Source: JAYPUA01 sp038133845 | GTDB lineage: Bacteria > SAR324 > NAC60-12 | Reading direction: 5' to 3' | NCBI GenBank assembly: GCA_038133845.1 | Contig: JAYPUA010000005.1 | Span: 1 to 64,000, forward strand | DNA: 64,000 bases | Shown here: piece after piece, positions 56,408 through 64,000 of the stretch | Layout: the number at the start of each line of letters is the position of its first letter | Numbering within the stretch: position 1 is the stretch's first letter | The notes under the pieces: generated by a model | Databases searched by the model: none | What the model was told of the DNA's origin: nothing | The model's input: the letters and a program-made list of their open reading frames with translations, nothing else | Made by a program: the position numbers and the translations under genes

Positions 56408-57891
56408 CGGCGATCCCGAATGACAAAGAATTGCTTTCCGTTGGCGCTGGCGACATAAAGCAGCAGCCCCTCACTTTGCAGGTCGACCTGCTTGAGAACA
56501 GCCCGGAACTCTTCAAGCGTCCGGACCTCCTTGCGGTTGATCTCCAGCACCACCATCCCTGAGCGCAGTCCGGCATCTTCTGCAGGCGAACCTGCCTCGA
56601 CGTCGGTGATCACGACGCCGGAGGCCTGTTCCAGACTGAATTGACGGCCCAACTCCGGGTTCAAGTCTTGAGCTACGAGACCGAGCACGGACTCGGTTTC
56701 CGGAACATCAGATTCCAGTTGTCTCCGCAGCTCGTTTCGGGCTACAGCCATCTCCTTGGGGCGCTCATCGAGCTTGACCTGGAAGGTCATTTCTTGAGGA
56801 GTGGTGCCTCCACCTCCACGGAGCACTCGGAGTTCCACCACGGCATTGGCCCGGGCGTTGGCGATCTCATTCCGGAGTTGGTTGCTGTCGTTGATTGGGC
56901 CGTCGTTCAGTCCGACCACAACGTCCCCTTGCTGCAGCCCGGCTTTTTCCGCAGGAGTTCCGCGCATCACTCCAGTGACCAGACTGCCTTTGGTTGTCTT
57001 CAGGTTGAAGGCCTTGGCCAAGTCCTGGTTGAGGTCCTGAATCCCGACTCCCAGCCAACCCCGGGCAACACGCCCGTCATTGATCAGGTCTTCCATGATG
57101 CCCCGGGCCATGTTGATGGGCACCGCGAAGCCGATCCCCTGATAGCCTCCGCTCCGGGTGTAGATGGCCGTGTTGACACCGACGATCTGCCCCCGCAGGC
57201 TGATCAACGGTCCGCCACTGTTCCCCGGGTTGATCGCTGCATCGGTCTGGATGAAGTTCTCGTATTCGGTGATGCCCACGTTGGAGCGGCTCTTGGCGCT
57301 GACAATCCCGAAGGTGACCGTCTGGGTCAGCCCGAACGGGTTTCCTACCGCAATCACGGATTCGCCCACCTCGATCTCATCCGAGTTTCCCATCGGAAGG
57401 ACCGGAAACGCGCTCCCCTCAACCTTGATCACGGCAATGTCGGACTCCGGATCGGTACCGACCAGCTTGGCCTCCAACTCGGTGCCGTCGTACAACTTGA
57501 CCTTGATCACATCGGCCTCGCCGACCACATGGTGGTTGGTCAGGATGTACCCATCGTCCCGGACGATGGATCCGGAGCCCATGCCTTCCTGACGGAAGTC
57601 ACGATTCTGGTTGGGGTTGCGCTGTCGATTGGGAGGGCGCATGCCCGGAAAGAACCGCTCGAAGAACTCGTCGTTGTAGAGGTCGAACGGGTTGTTGAGG
57701 GGCTGTCCTTGCGAGTCACGGAGGATCTTCTCAACCTTGATGTGGACAACGGCCTGCTGAACGCGCTGAACGAGCTTGGCTCGGGTCTTGGACTCTCGAA
57801 TCAGCAGCTCCAGCTCACTCTCGCTCTGGGCACCGGCCAGGAACGGAAGAAAGAGGAGAGAGATCAGCGCGAAGAGGAAACGATACTTCAT
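56404..57891 (-). CDS. degP: Periplasmic serine protease of the HtrA/DegP family
   Basis: 495 aa. Signal peptide 1-21 (LLFLPFLAGAQ). Trypsin-like domain with H121 (LTNHHVV), D151 (ESDIAVIK) and S225 (NPGNSGGP). Two PDZ domains follow (about 285-375, GVGIQDLNQDLAKAF and GTPAEKAGLQQGDVV; about 395-490, SGVVITDVEAGSPAEDAGLRSG). Degrades or holds misfolded envelope proteins. The start has a strong AAGGAG. The Q-linker with many Asn and Arg (PPNRQRNPNQNRDF, about 86-99) matches the LA loop of the family. Confidence 0.93.
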   Translation of the reverse strand: MKYRFLFALISLLFLPFLAGAQSESELELLIRESKTRAKLVQRVQQAVVHIKVEKILRDSQGQPLNNPFDLYNDEFFERFFPGMRPPNRQRNPNQNRDFRQEGMGSGSIVRDDGYILTNHHVVGEADVIKVKLYDGTELEAKLVGTDPESDIAVIKVEGSAFPVLPMGNSDEIEVGESVIAVGNPFGLTQTVTFGIVSAKSRSNVGITEYENFIQTDAAINPGNSGGPLISLRGQIVGVNTAIYTRSGGYQGIGFAVPINMARGIMEDLINDGRVARGWLGVGIQDLNQDLAKAFNLKTTKGSLVTGVMRGTPAEKAGLQQGDVVVGLNDGPINDSNQLRNEIANARANAVVELRVLRGGGGTTPQEMTFQVKLDERPKEMAVARNELRRQLESDVPETESVLGLVAQDLNPELGRQFSLEQASGVVITDVEAGSPAEDAGLRSGMVVLEINRKEVRTLEEFRAVLKQVDLQSEGLLLYVASANGKQFFVIRDRR

Positions 57892-57985
57892 GGCACTCCT
57901 TGAGGATGTTCGGAAAAATAATCTCCCAACAGTCTAGGAAGCTTCTGAGGATTGCGCCATTGGTTTTTTGCAACGAGTCGTTTCC

Positions 57986-59767
57986 TCAGGAAGCGGCCAC
58001 GCGCAAGGTGGGGGAGGAGTCCTCCTGGAACTGCATGGCGTACAGTTGATGATAGCGGCCCTTGCGCTGGAGCAGCTCCGTGTGTGTCCCCAACTCTACC
58101 ATGCGCCCCTCTTCGAGAACACAGATCCGGTGGGCGTTGCGGATGGTGGAGAGCCGGTGGGCGATGACCAGGGTGGTTCGGTTGGTCATCAGGTGCTCAA
58201 TGGCCTGCTGGACTTCGATCTCGGATTCCGAATCCAAGGCGGAGGTCGCTTCATCAAGAATCAGGATCGGAGCGTCCTTGACCAAGGCCCGGGCGATGGC
58301 CAGGCGTTGACGCTGGCCTCCGGAGAGCCGGACTCCCCGCTCCCCGATCAAGGTGTCATAACCTTCTGGCTGCTGCAGGATGAACTCATGAGCGTTAGCG
58401 GCTTTGGCAGCGGCGATCATGCGCTCTCTGGAACAGTCCGGGTCGCCATAGGCGATGTTGTTTGCGATCGTGTCGTTGAAGAGAACCGTGTCCTGTGTGA
58501 CGATGGAGATTTGCTTGCGGAGTGAGGAGAGGTCGAGGTTGCGCAGGTCATGATCATCCACGCGAATGGAGCCCTCATCCACATCGAAGAAGCGAGGGAT
58601 CAGGTTCGCCAGGGTCGTCTTCCCGGAGCCGCTGCTCCCGACCAGCGCCAGCGCCTGGCCCTTGGGCAGGAACAGCTGGATGTTCTGCAGGGCCGGAGAT
58701 TCCTTTCCAGGATAGCCGAAACGTTTGACGTCGATCTCAATGCCTTGCTGCAGGGGCTCGAGCCTGTGTGCGTTTGCTGGAGACACGATGTCCGGATGTT
58801 CATCCAGCACGGCGAAAATGCGCCGGAGAGCAACGAGCCCTTCCTGCAACTTCAGGTTGAACCCGTTCAGTTTCTTCACCGGATCATTGAGCATGAAGAA
58901 GCTCAGGATGAAGGAGGTGAAGTCTCCGGGGGTGATGACGCCGTTGATGATCAGGTAGCCGCCGTAGATCACAATCGTTGCCCCGGCGGTCGCACCGATG
59001 ACCTCAATCACCGGAGTCGAGTAGGAATCGATCAGGATGGAGCGCATGTGGTTGCGGTAGAGCCGGTCATTGGCCTCTCCAAAGCGTTTGCCTTCATACG
59101 ACTCCATCCCAAAGGCCTTGACCACTCGGATTCCAGAGATGGTCTCCACGAGCAAGGTGCTGAGCCCGCTGAAGCTGATTTGGCGCTTGCTGACAGCTTT
59201 TTTGTTGCTCCGCCCGAACATCCGGATGAAGAACAAGGCAACCGGAATGATGGTGAAGGTCACCAGCGCGAGGTCCCAGCTGCGGTAGATCATGATTCCG
59301 AGCAGAATGAAGAACTGAGGGATGTCGCGGAAGGGACCCGTCACACCGATCTGAAGCGTGTTCTGAAGAACGTGCAGGTCGTTGGTGAACCGGGAGATCA
59401 GGTCTCCGGTCTTGGAGCGCGAGAAGAAGGTGAAGGAGAGCCCGAGCAGGTGATCAAACAGCCGCTGCCTCAGGTGCGAGATCAGGCGCTGAACGATGTA
59501 GCCGATGCTGTAGGTGTGTCCGAAGAAGAACAGCCCCTTGAGACTGAAGACGATGATCAGTCCCAGCCCGACCAGAAAGTACTGGCGCAGGCTCGGATCA
59601 CCTCCGTAGGTGATTGTGTCGACAATGTCTTTGGCGTAATAGGCCGGAGCAGCCGTGAAGATGTTGAACCCGACCATGCAGACGATGCTGAAGGTGACCC
59701 ACCCCTTGTAGGGGAGGATCAGCCGGATCAGGCGACGAAAGGTCGTGGGCTGCTCGGATTCTGGCAT
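57986..59767 (-). CDS. msbA: Lipid A export ABC transporter (MsbA type)
   Basis: 593 aa half-transporter. Six-helix membrane domain (about 1-320, starting FRRLIRLILPYKGWVTFS) with MsbA-like RLISHLRQRLFDHLLGLS. ATPase domain: Walker A GSSGSGKTTLANL, Q-loop VTQDTVLFNDTIANNIAYG, signature LSGGQRQRLAIARAL, Walker B ILILDEATSALD, H-loop VIAHRLST. Flips lipid A-core across the inner membrane. Related multidrug ABC exporters cannot be fully excluded. It supports an LPS-bearing host. Confidence 0.87.
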   Translation of the reverse strand: MPESEQPTTFRRLIRLILPYKGWVTFSIVCMVGFNIFTAAPAYYAKDIVDTITYGGDPSLRQYFLVGLGLIIVFSLKGLFFFGHTYSIGYIVQRLISHLRQRLFDHLLGLSFTFFSRSKTGDLISRFTNDLHVLQNTLQIGVTGPFRDIPQFFILLGIMIYRSWDLALVTFTIIPVALFFIRMFGRSNKKAVSKRQISFSGLSTLLVETISGIRVVKAFGMESYEGKRFGEANDRLYRNHMRSILIDSYSTPVIEVIGATAGATIVIYGGYLIINGVITPGDFTSFILSFFMLNDPVKKLNGFNLKLQEGLVALRRIFAVLDEHPDIVSPANAHRLEPLQQGIEIDVKRFGYPGKESPALQNIQLFLPKGQALALVGSSGSGKTTLANLIPRFFDVDEGSIRVDDHDLRNLDLSSLRKQISIVTQDTVLFNDTIANNIAYGDPDCSRERMIAAAKAANAHEFILQQPEGYDTLIGERGVRLSGGQRQRLAIARALVKDAPILILDEATSALDSESEIEVQQAIEHLMTNRTTLVIAHRLSTIRNAHRICVLEEGRMVELGTHTELLQRKGRYHQLYAMQFQEDSSPTLRVAAS

Positions 59768-59783
59768 GAGCTAGACTTGATGG

Positions 59784-61220
59784 TTAGTGTTCCGGCTCCC
59801 AGGTCGTCCCCCCTCGGGAGTCCTTGAGAGCAATGCCGCACTCTTTCAGGCGATCTCGGATGAGGTCGGAGTGGGCGTAATCCTTTTGCTGACGGAAGTC
59901 GTTGCGCAGGTCGATGACCAGGTTCATCACCCCGTCCAGCGCTGCTCCGGACTGCTCTTCCAGCTGCTCCGGAATGATCCCCAGCACGTCACCTCCGAGT
60001 TGATGGAAGAGGCTCCAGGCCTCCAGGACCACCTCCGCTGAGGGGTTCTGAGGCAAGGCTGTGTTGACCTCATGGCTCAGGTCAAAGAGGACCGCGAGGG
60101 CCTGTGGTGTCCCGAAGTCGTCGTCCATGGCCGCCTCAAATCGCGTGCGGAAGTCCGCAAAGTGCTGCTCCGGAGCAGGTTCGGGGAGTTCCCGAGGGAG
60201 CCGCTCCTTCAGGGCCCGGACTGTCTGGTGCAGACGACGCAACGCCTGTCTGCCCGCCTGCAGTGCCGACTCGCTGTAATCCACAACAGACCGGTAATGT
60301 CCGGAGACGATGAAGTAGCGAACCGTCAGCGGATCATGCTGCCTGAAAGCATCATGGAGCGTAACGAAGTTTCCGGTCGACTTGCTCATCTTCTGGCCTT
60401 CAATGGTCAGCATGTTGTTATGCAGCCAATAGCGTGCAAAGGGCTTGCCCAGACTCCTGGCCTGAGTGATCTCGCAGTCGTGATGTGGAAATTTAAGCTC
60501 CATTCCGCCGCCATGGATGTCAAATCCGTCCCCGAGGTAGCGTGTACTCATCACCACACACTCGGTGTGCCATCCCGGATACCCCCAGCCGCTGAAGGGA
60601 TCTCGCCAGCGCATCAGGTGTCCGGACTCAGCCCGTTTCCAGAGCGCAAAGTCCCGCGGGTCTCGCTTCTCCCCGCGACTTTCAATGCGCCCGCCTTCCT
60701 GCTGTTGCTCGGCGATGCGGTTGGACAACTCTCCGTAGCGGGGATCTTTGGAGACGCTGAAGTACACGGACCCGTTGGCTTCGTAGGCATCGCCGCGACG
60801 AATCATCTCGTCAATCGCTTCCAACTGCTCCGGGATGTGACCGGTGGCCCGGGGAGAAATGTCCGGGCGTACCACCCCCAGTTGGTCCATGGCGTCAAAG
60901 TGCCGACGCATGTAGGTCTCCACAACCGCCATCGGCTCCTGGTCCAACTCGCGGGCTCGCTTGAGGATCTTGTCGTCACCTTCATCCGCGTCGCCAACGA
61001 GGTGCCCGACATCGGTGATGTTCTGGACATAGAACGTCCGCAATCCCCGATAGCGCAGCCACCGCAGGATCACGTCGAAGCTCACGTAGGTCTTGGCATG
61101 CCCAAGGTGGCTGTCGTGATACACCGTCGGTCCACAAACATACAGTGAAGCACGTCCGGGGATCAGCGGCTCGAACGGCTCGAGTTGATCACTCAGAGAG
61201 TTGTGGAGTTTCAAGGGCAT
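59784..61220 (-). CDS. cysS: Cysteine--tRNA ligase
   Basis: 478 aa. Class I synthetase: SLYVCGPTVYHDSHLGHAKT includes the zinc Cys and the HLGH version of HIGH, and KMSKSTGNFVTLHD is KMSKS. Further zinc ligands are in WHTECVVMS and HGGGMELKFPHH. C-terminal anticodon domain from about 340. Upstream of msbA by 16 bases on the same strand. Confidence 0.95.
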   Translation of the reverse strand: MPLKLHNSLSDQLEPFEPLIPGRASLYVCGPTVYHDSHLGHAKTYVSFDVILRWLRYRGLRTFYVQNITDVGHLVGDADEGDDKILKRARELDQEPMAVVETYMRRHFDAMDQLGVVRPDISPRATGHIPEQLEAIDEMIRRGDAYEANGSVYFSVSKDPRYGELSNRIAEQQQEGGRIESRGEKRDPRDFALWKRAESGHLMRWRDPFSGWGYPGWHTECVVMSTRYLGDGFDIHGGGMELKFPHHDCEITQARSLGKPFARYWLHNNMLTIEGQKMSKSTGNFVTLHDAFRQHDPLTVRYFIVSGHYRSVVDYSESALQAGRQALRRLHQTVRALKERLPRELPEPAPEQHFADFRTRFEAAMDDDFGTPQALAVLFDLSHEVNTALPQNPSAEVVLEAWSLFHQLGGDVLGIIPEQLEEQSGAALDGVMNLVIDLRNDFRQQKDYAHSDLIRDRLKECGIALKDSRGGTTWEPEH

Positions 61221-61342
61221 GCGATCGAAGAGCGGGGGAGTTCCGAGATGGGGTCAAGTGAAAGGCAACGGACCGGGGCCTGTGGACCGGATTTTAGAGC
61301 AGGATCACCAATTTCACAGATTACGTGAATGTGCAAAACGCT

Positions 61343-63460
61343 TCAATACTTCAGTTTGGCATAATAGGTCTCTCGCGATGCCTCAAGCGCCTGCTGGAGA
61401 GTCCGGATCCCCTTCTCCTCAAGCAACGGGAGCAACTTGAGAAACACTTGGGCGGTCACTTTCGCATCTCCGGTTGCCGAGTGGCGCTTTTCAGAGACCA
61501 CTCCGAAGCGCCGCGCAATTTCATCCAGAGAGTGCGACTCTTGCTTGGGCTGGGCAACTGCGGAGAGCAGGAGGGTATCGAGGACGGGATGCTTGAAGCG
61601 GATGCCGCTTGAAAGTTCCTTGATCTGGAGAAAGCGCATGTCAAAGGCCGCGTTGTGGGCAAGCAGCACCGAGCCTTCGGCAAAGCGGTGAAAGCGAGGG
61701 AGAACCTCGGTCACCAGCGGCTTGCCGACGAGTTGATCGAGAGTGATGCCGTGAATCGCAACGGAGGCCTCGCCGATCTCCCTTTGAGGATCAATGAGTT
61801 GCTCAAAGGTCTCGTTTTCCAGCAGTCGCCCATTGACGATTCGATAGGCACCAATCGCAATGATCTCATCACCTCCGCTGGGATTGAGCCCGGTGGTTTC
61901 GGTGTCAAATACAGTGTAGCGCAGTTCGCTCAGAGGAACCTCCAGCAGTTCCGGAGACTGAGCACTTTTCTCAAAAAGGTCGAAGTCGTAGAAAATGGGC
62001 CGGCTTCCGAAGGAGAGAGGTGTCTGCTCCTGGACCGTGGATGTGGACGCTTCTGCAGGTAAAAAGAAGCGCAGCCCGTGCTGCTGACTTTGGTCGCCCC
62101 CCTCGAACCAGACCTCGGCGTCATGGCGCTGAAGAATCTCCGTGATGCTCAAGCTGGCCCCATCGCTGCTCTCGATTGGCGCTCCCAGCCAACTCCTCAG
62201 CTCCTCCTTGGGCAACTCCCGGCCGCTCCAGCTGAAGTCCAGCATCGCAAACCTCCCCTCCCGATGGAGTCGGCACTCCAACTCTGAGATCTGAAGGGCC
62301 TGATGCACCTGCCGGAAGAGGAAACTGAGCGCCTGATTCAGCAAAAACGAGTTGACCCGGAAGGTGAAGTCCGTGACCCCTTCCGCATCGGCCCAACGCA
62401 GAGGCGGTGCGCCTTCGTGGTGACGGAGCAGCCCGTCCAGCCAGTCCAGCGCAGAGGTGGGCTCCAGTGGACAGTGGGCCTTGATCGCTTCCGGTGTGTG
62501 CAGAGTCGTACTCTCCAGCAACTCGGAGAGTTGGAGGGTGTGGGAGTGGATGGCCTCCAGGAAGACCCGCTGCTTCTCTTCTGGCATCTCCGGGAAGTCG
62601 AGCAGCATCTCCACGGAAGCACGGACTCCTCCGATGCTGGTACGGCGCTTCTCCTGCTGCACCTGCTCCAGCATCCCCAGCGGGTGAGATTCTGGACGCG
62701 GCGAAAGCTCTTCGCAGACCAGCACGAAGCCGCCAAGCTGTCCAGAAGGCTCCAGCACGCCCAGCGCCTGGGCCCGGATCATTCGACTTCCTTGCCAGAA
62801 GGTGAAGGGCTGGATGAGGTTGGTCCTTCCGGAGTCTCGACGTCCCCGCAGCTCATTGAGGCTGTAGCCGAGCAGCGGGGTGGTGATCGCCTGGTGGATC
62901 TCCCTGCCGAGCCCGAGCCCGGAGCCTTCGCTTCCGAGCAGCTTTCGCGCGGCCCGGTTGTAGAGCAAAATCAGCCCCTCTCGGTTGCAGACGATGACGC
63001 CTTCCCGAAGCTCTTCCACCAGCGCGGCGAGGACGTTCTTCTCGCGCTCCAGCGTGGATTGGGCTTGCTGCACTTGCGTTGCAATACGTGTCTGGAGCGA
63101 AACCGTTTGCTCGATCTGTCGGTTGAGCTGCGTGGTGAGTTGTTCGATCACGGTGGCCCCAGAGGTCTGAATCTGTTGCCCTGAAGGGTTGTCCAGGGCG
63201 GCTTGCAGCTCTTCAGCGACCTGGCCGATGGGCCCCCAGAGCTGCTCCAGCACCCAGTGGGAGGCGAAGGCCACGAGCCCCAACAGCACAATGGTTGGCA
63301 GGATGAGCAGGTAGCGCCGATCTCCGAGCCACTCCACGACCTGATGCAGTTGCTCTGGGGTGAGCTGCGCCTGAAGGTACAGGAACGGCGCCAGAGAGAG
63401 AGCGGTCAGCAGCAGGACCGAAGCAAACCACAGCAGTTGAAGGCGCTTGTGGTGCTTCAT
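61343..63460 (-). CDS. Membrane-anchored PAS/degenerate-kinase/DnaQ-type exonuclease fusion
   Basis: 705 aa. Two membrane helices (about 9-29 and 51-70), a coiled coil (about 85-145), a PAS-like domain (about 145-260: EELREGVIVCNREGLILLYN), and a DHp-like helical pair without the phosphoacceptor His (QQEKRRTSIGGVRASVEMLL). Then comes an ATPase-like region lacking usable N, G1 and G2 boxes, and a C-terminal DEDDh exonuclease. The exonuclease residues are all present: D519 and E521 (VFDTETTGL), D607 (NAAFDMRFL), H660 and D665 (HSATGDAKV). It is read as a pseudokinase sensor controlling a 3'-5' exonuclease. The ATG overlaps the receiver gene stop by four bases. Confidence 0.8.
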   Translation of the reverse strand: MKHHKRLQLLWFASVLLLTALSLAPFLYLQAQLTPEQLHQVVEWLGDRRYLLILPTIVLLGLVAFASHWVLEQLWGPIGQVAEELQAALDNPSGQQIQTSGATVIEQLTTQLNRQIEQTVSLQTRIATQVQQAQSTLEREKNVLAALVEELREGVIVCNREGLILLYNRAARKLLGSEGSGLGLGREIHQAITTPLLGYSLNELRGRRDSGRTNLIQPFTFWQGSRMIRAQALGVLEPSGQLGGFVLVCEELSPRPESHPLGMLEQVQQEKRRTSIGGVRASVEMLLDFPEMPEEKQRVFLEAIHSHTLQLSELLESTTLHTPEAIKAHCPLEPTSALDWLDGLLRHHEGAPPLRWADAEGVTDFTFRVNSFLLNQALSFLFRQVHQALQISELECRLHREGRFAMLDFSWSGRELPKEELRSWLGAPIESSDGASLSITEILQRHDAEVWFEGGDQSQQHGLRFFLPAEASTSTVQEQTPLSFGSRPIFYDFDLFEKSAQSPELLEVPLSELRYTVFDTETTGLNPSGGDEIIAIGAYRIVNGRLLENETFEQLIDPQREIGEASVAIHGITLDQLVGKPLVTEVLPRFHRFAEGSVLLAHNAAFDMRFLQIKELSSGIRFKHPVLDTLLLSAVAQPKQESHSLDEIARRFGVVSEKRHSATGDAKVTAQVFLKLLPLLEEKGIRTLQQALEASRETYYAKLKY

Positions 63461-63843
63461 GACTCGGAGTTGCGAGGCTGTTCCAGAATGCTCTGAAGCT
63501 TGGGGATCAGCTCCCGGGTTGAAAAGGGCTTGGTGATGTAGGCATCTGCTCCAAGCGCCAGGCCTTTCTCAACGTCCACATCTCGGCCCTTGGCGGTCAG
63601 CAACACGATCCGGGTTGTGTCGAAAGCGCTCTCCGAACGAAGTTGCTGGCAGACTTCGAACCCGGATTTGAGAGGCATATTCACATCAAGGAGAATCAGG
63701 TCCGGACCAAAGGTTCGGGCCAAGGCTTCTCCCTCTTCTCCATTGGCTGCCGTCTGAACCTCAAACCCGTTTTGACTGATCAGGAACTCGAGGGAAACGA
63801 CGATGGCGGGGTCGTCTTCAACGATGAGGATCTTTTGCGTCAT
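63457..63843 (-). CDS. Single-domain response regulator next to the exonuclease fusion
   Basis: 128 aa from the ATG at 63843; the upstream frame is inside the kinase gene. Receiver only: D10-D11 (IVEDDPAIV), phosphoacceptor D53 (LILLDVNMPLKSG), Thr in LLTAKG, K105 (AYITKPFS). Overlaps the kinase gene by 26 bases and the exonuclease gene by 4, so the three are translated together. Without an output domain, it probably signals by binding the fusion protein or another partner. Confidence 0.9.
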   Translation of the reverse strand: MTQKILIVEDDPAIVVSLEFLISQNGFEVQTAANGEEGEALARTFGPDLILLDVNMPLKSGFEVCQQLRSESAFDTTRIVLLTAKGRDVDVEKGLALGADAYITKPFSTRELIPKLQSILEQPRNSES

Positions 63844-64000
63844 GTTTCTCTTCTGAAAAGGGAGGGGTGGGCACCTCGGTATAGATGGGCAGGGTGAAGA
63901 AGAAGATGGCACCATGCTCACTTCCGGGAGCCACGCCGATTTGTCCTCCGTGGTGCTCAACGATGGTTTTACTGATGGAAAGCCCAAGCCCGGTCCCCTG
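63818..64000 (-). CDS. Sensor histidine kinase, C-terminal end only (partial)
   Basis: The last 60 residues of a histidine kinase run off the window edge. The G2 box GTGLGLSISKTIVEHHGG and the closing strand HGAIFFFTLPIY of the HATPase domain are clear. A short Pro/Glu-rich tail ends at the TGA at 63818. It overlaps the receiver gene. The sensor and phosphoacceptor portions lie outside the window. Confidence 0.88.
   Translation of the reverse strand, partial: QGTGLGLSISKTIVEHHGGQIGVAPGSEHGAIFFFTLPIYTEVPTPPFSEEKHDAKDPHR

Noticed and set aside
1..64000. tRNA or rRNA genes, CRISPR arrays, insertion sequences, attachment sites, replication origin
   Set aside because: None could be recognised. 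All gaps are under about 250 bases and no cloverleaf-like, repeat-spacer or transposase sequence was noticed; a dedicated tRNA scan was not possible here.

Overview
The window is a gene-dense chromosomal core segment with about 70 protein genes. It has no rRNA, tRNA, CRISPR array or insertion sequence that I can recognise, and no gene-free stretch longer than 300 bases. The genes point to a Gram-negative (diderm) bacterium of proteobacterial grade: LolC/E-type lipoprotein-release permease, MsbA lipid A flippase, periplasmic HtrA protease, several lipobox lipoproteins and a predicted outer-membrane beta-barrel. Other lineage-informative traits are a zinc-type S14 (61 aa), zinc-type L36, zinc-free S4, and a ribosomal gene cluster without adk/map/infA. 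I cannot assign a phylum from sequence reading alone. GTG and TTG starts and 1-4 nt stop/start overlaps are common, so translational coupling is probably widespread.

Layout. 1-9.9 kb: a coiled-coil membrane protein with a TauE/SafE exporter; rsmG-xth (minus strand); an isovaleryl-CoA dehydrogenase; and a minus-strand run of response regulator, rpsD (S4), alaS, lolC and a small unknown. 10-15.6 kb: efp, a 1266-aa protein resembling class I adenylate cyclase, and epmA, packed end to end. 15.7-24.4 kb: cobT-cobS, a Na/Pi cotransporter, PPK2 polyphosphate kinase, an argD-like aminotransferase with an extra N-terminal domain, a beta-barrel protein, a YciO/Sua5 protein and a double-HTH regulator with a palindromic operator candidate. 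24.4-28.1 kb: three related TPR lipoproteins in one minus-strand operon. 28.2-33.5 kb: a small zinc-ribbon protein divergent from dcd, then leuA behind a hairpin-rich leader, an intrinsic terminator, and leuS. 33.5-50 kb: the str-S10-spc-alpha ribosomal supercluster (rpsL to rplQ). It is complete except that rplC (L3) is missing between rpsJ and rplD and rpsD is missing between rpsK and rpoA. 50-52.6 kb: rimO, a YebC-family gene and ruvC. 52.7-64 kb: a minus-strand block with a left-handed beta-helix protein, serB, hemD, a PspC-domain protein, htrA, msbA, cysS, and an overlapping signalling set (histidine kinase, response regulator, and a membrane protein carrying PAS, degenerate kinase and DnaQ-type exonuclease modules).

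How the genes fit together. Translation dominates: EF-P with its lysyl-ligase EpmA, EF-G, EF-Tu, the ribosomal proteins, RimO (which modifies S12 encoded in the same window), RsmG, a threonylcarbamoyl-AMP synthase family member and three aminoacyl-tRNA synthetases. Phosphate uptake next to polyphosphate kinase suggests phosphate storage. The least explained systems are the cyclase-like giant between efp and epmA, the triple lipoprotein operon, and the kinase/receiver/membrane-exonuclease set at the right end.
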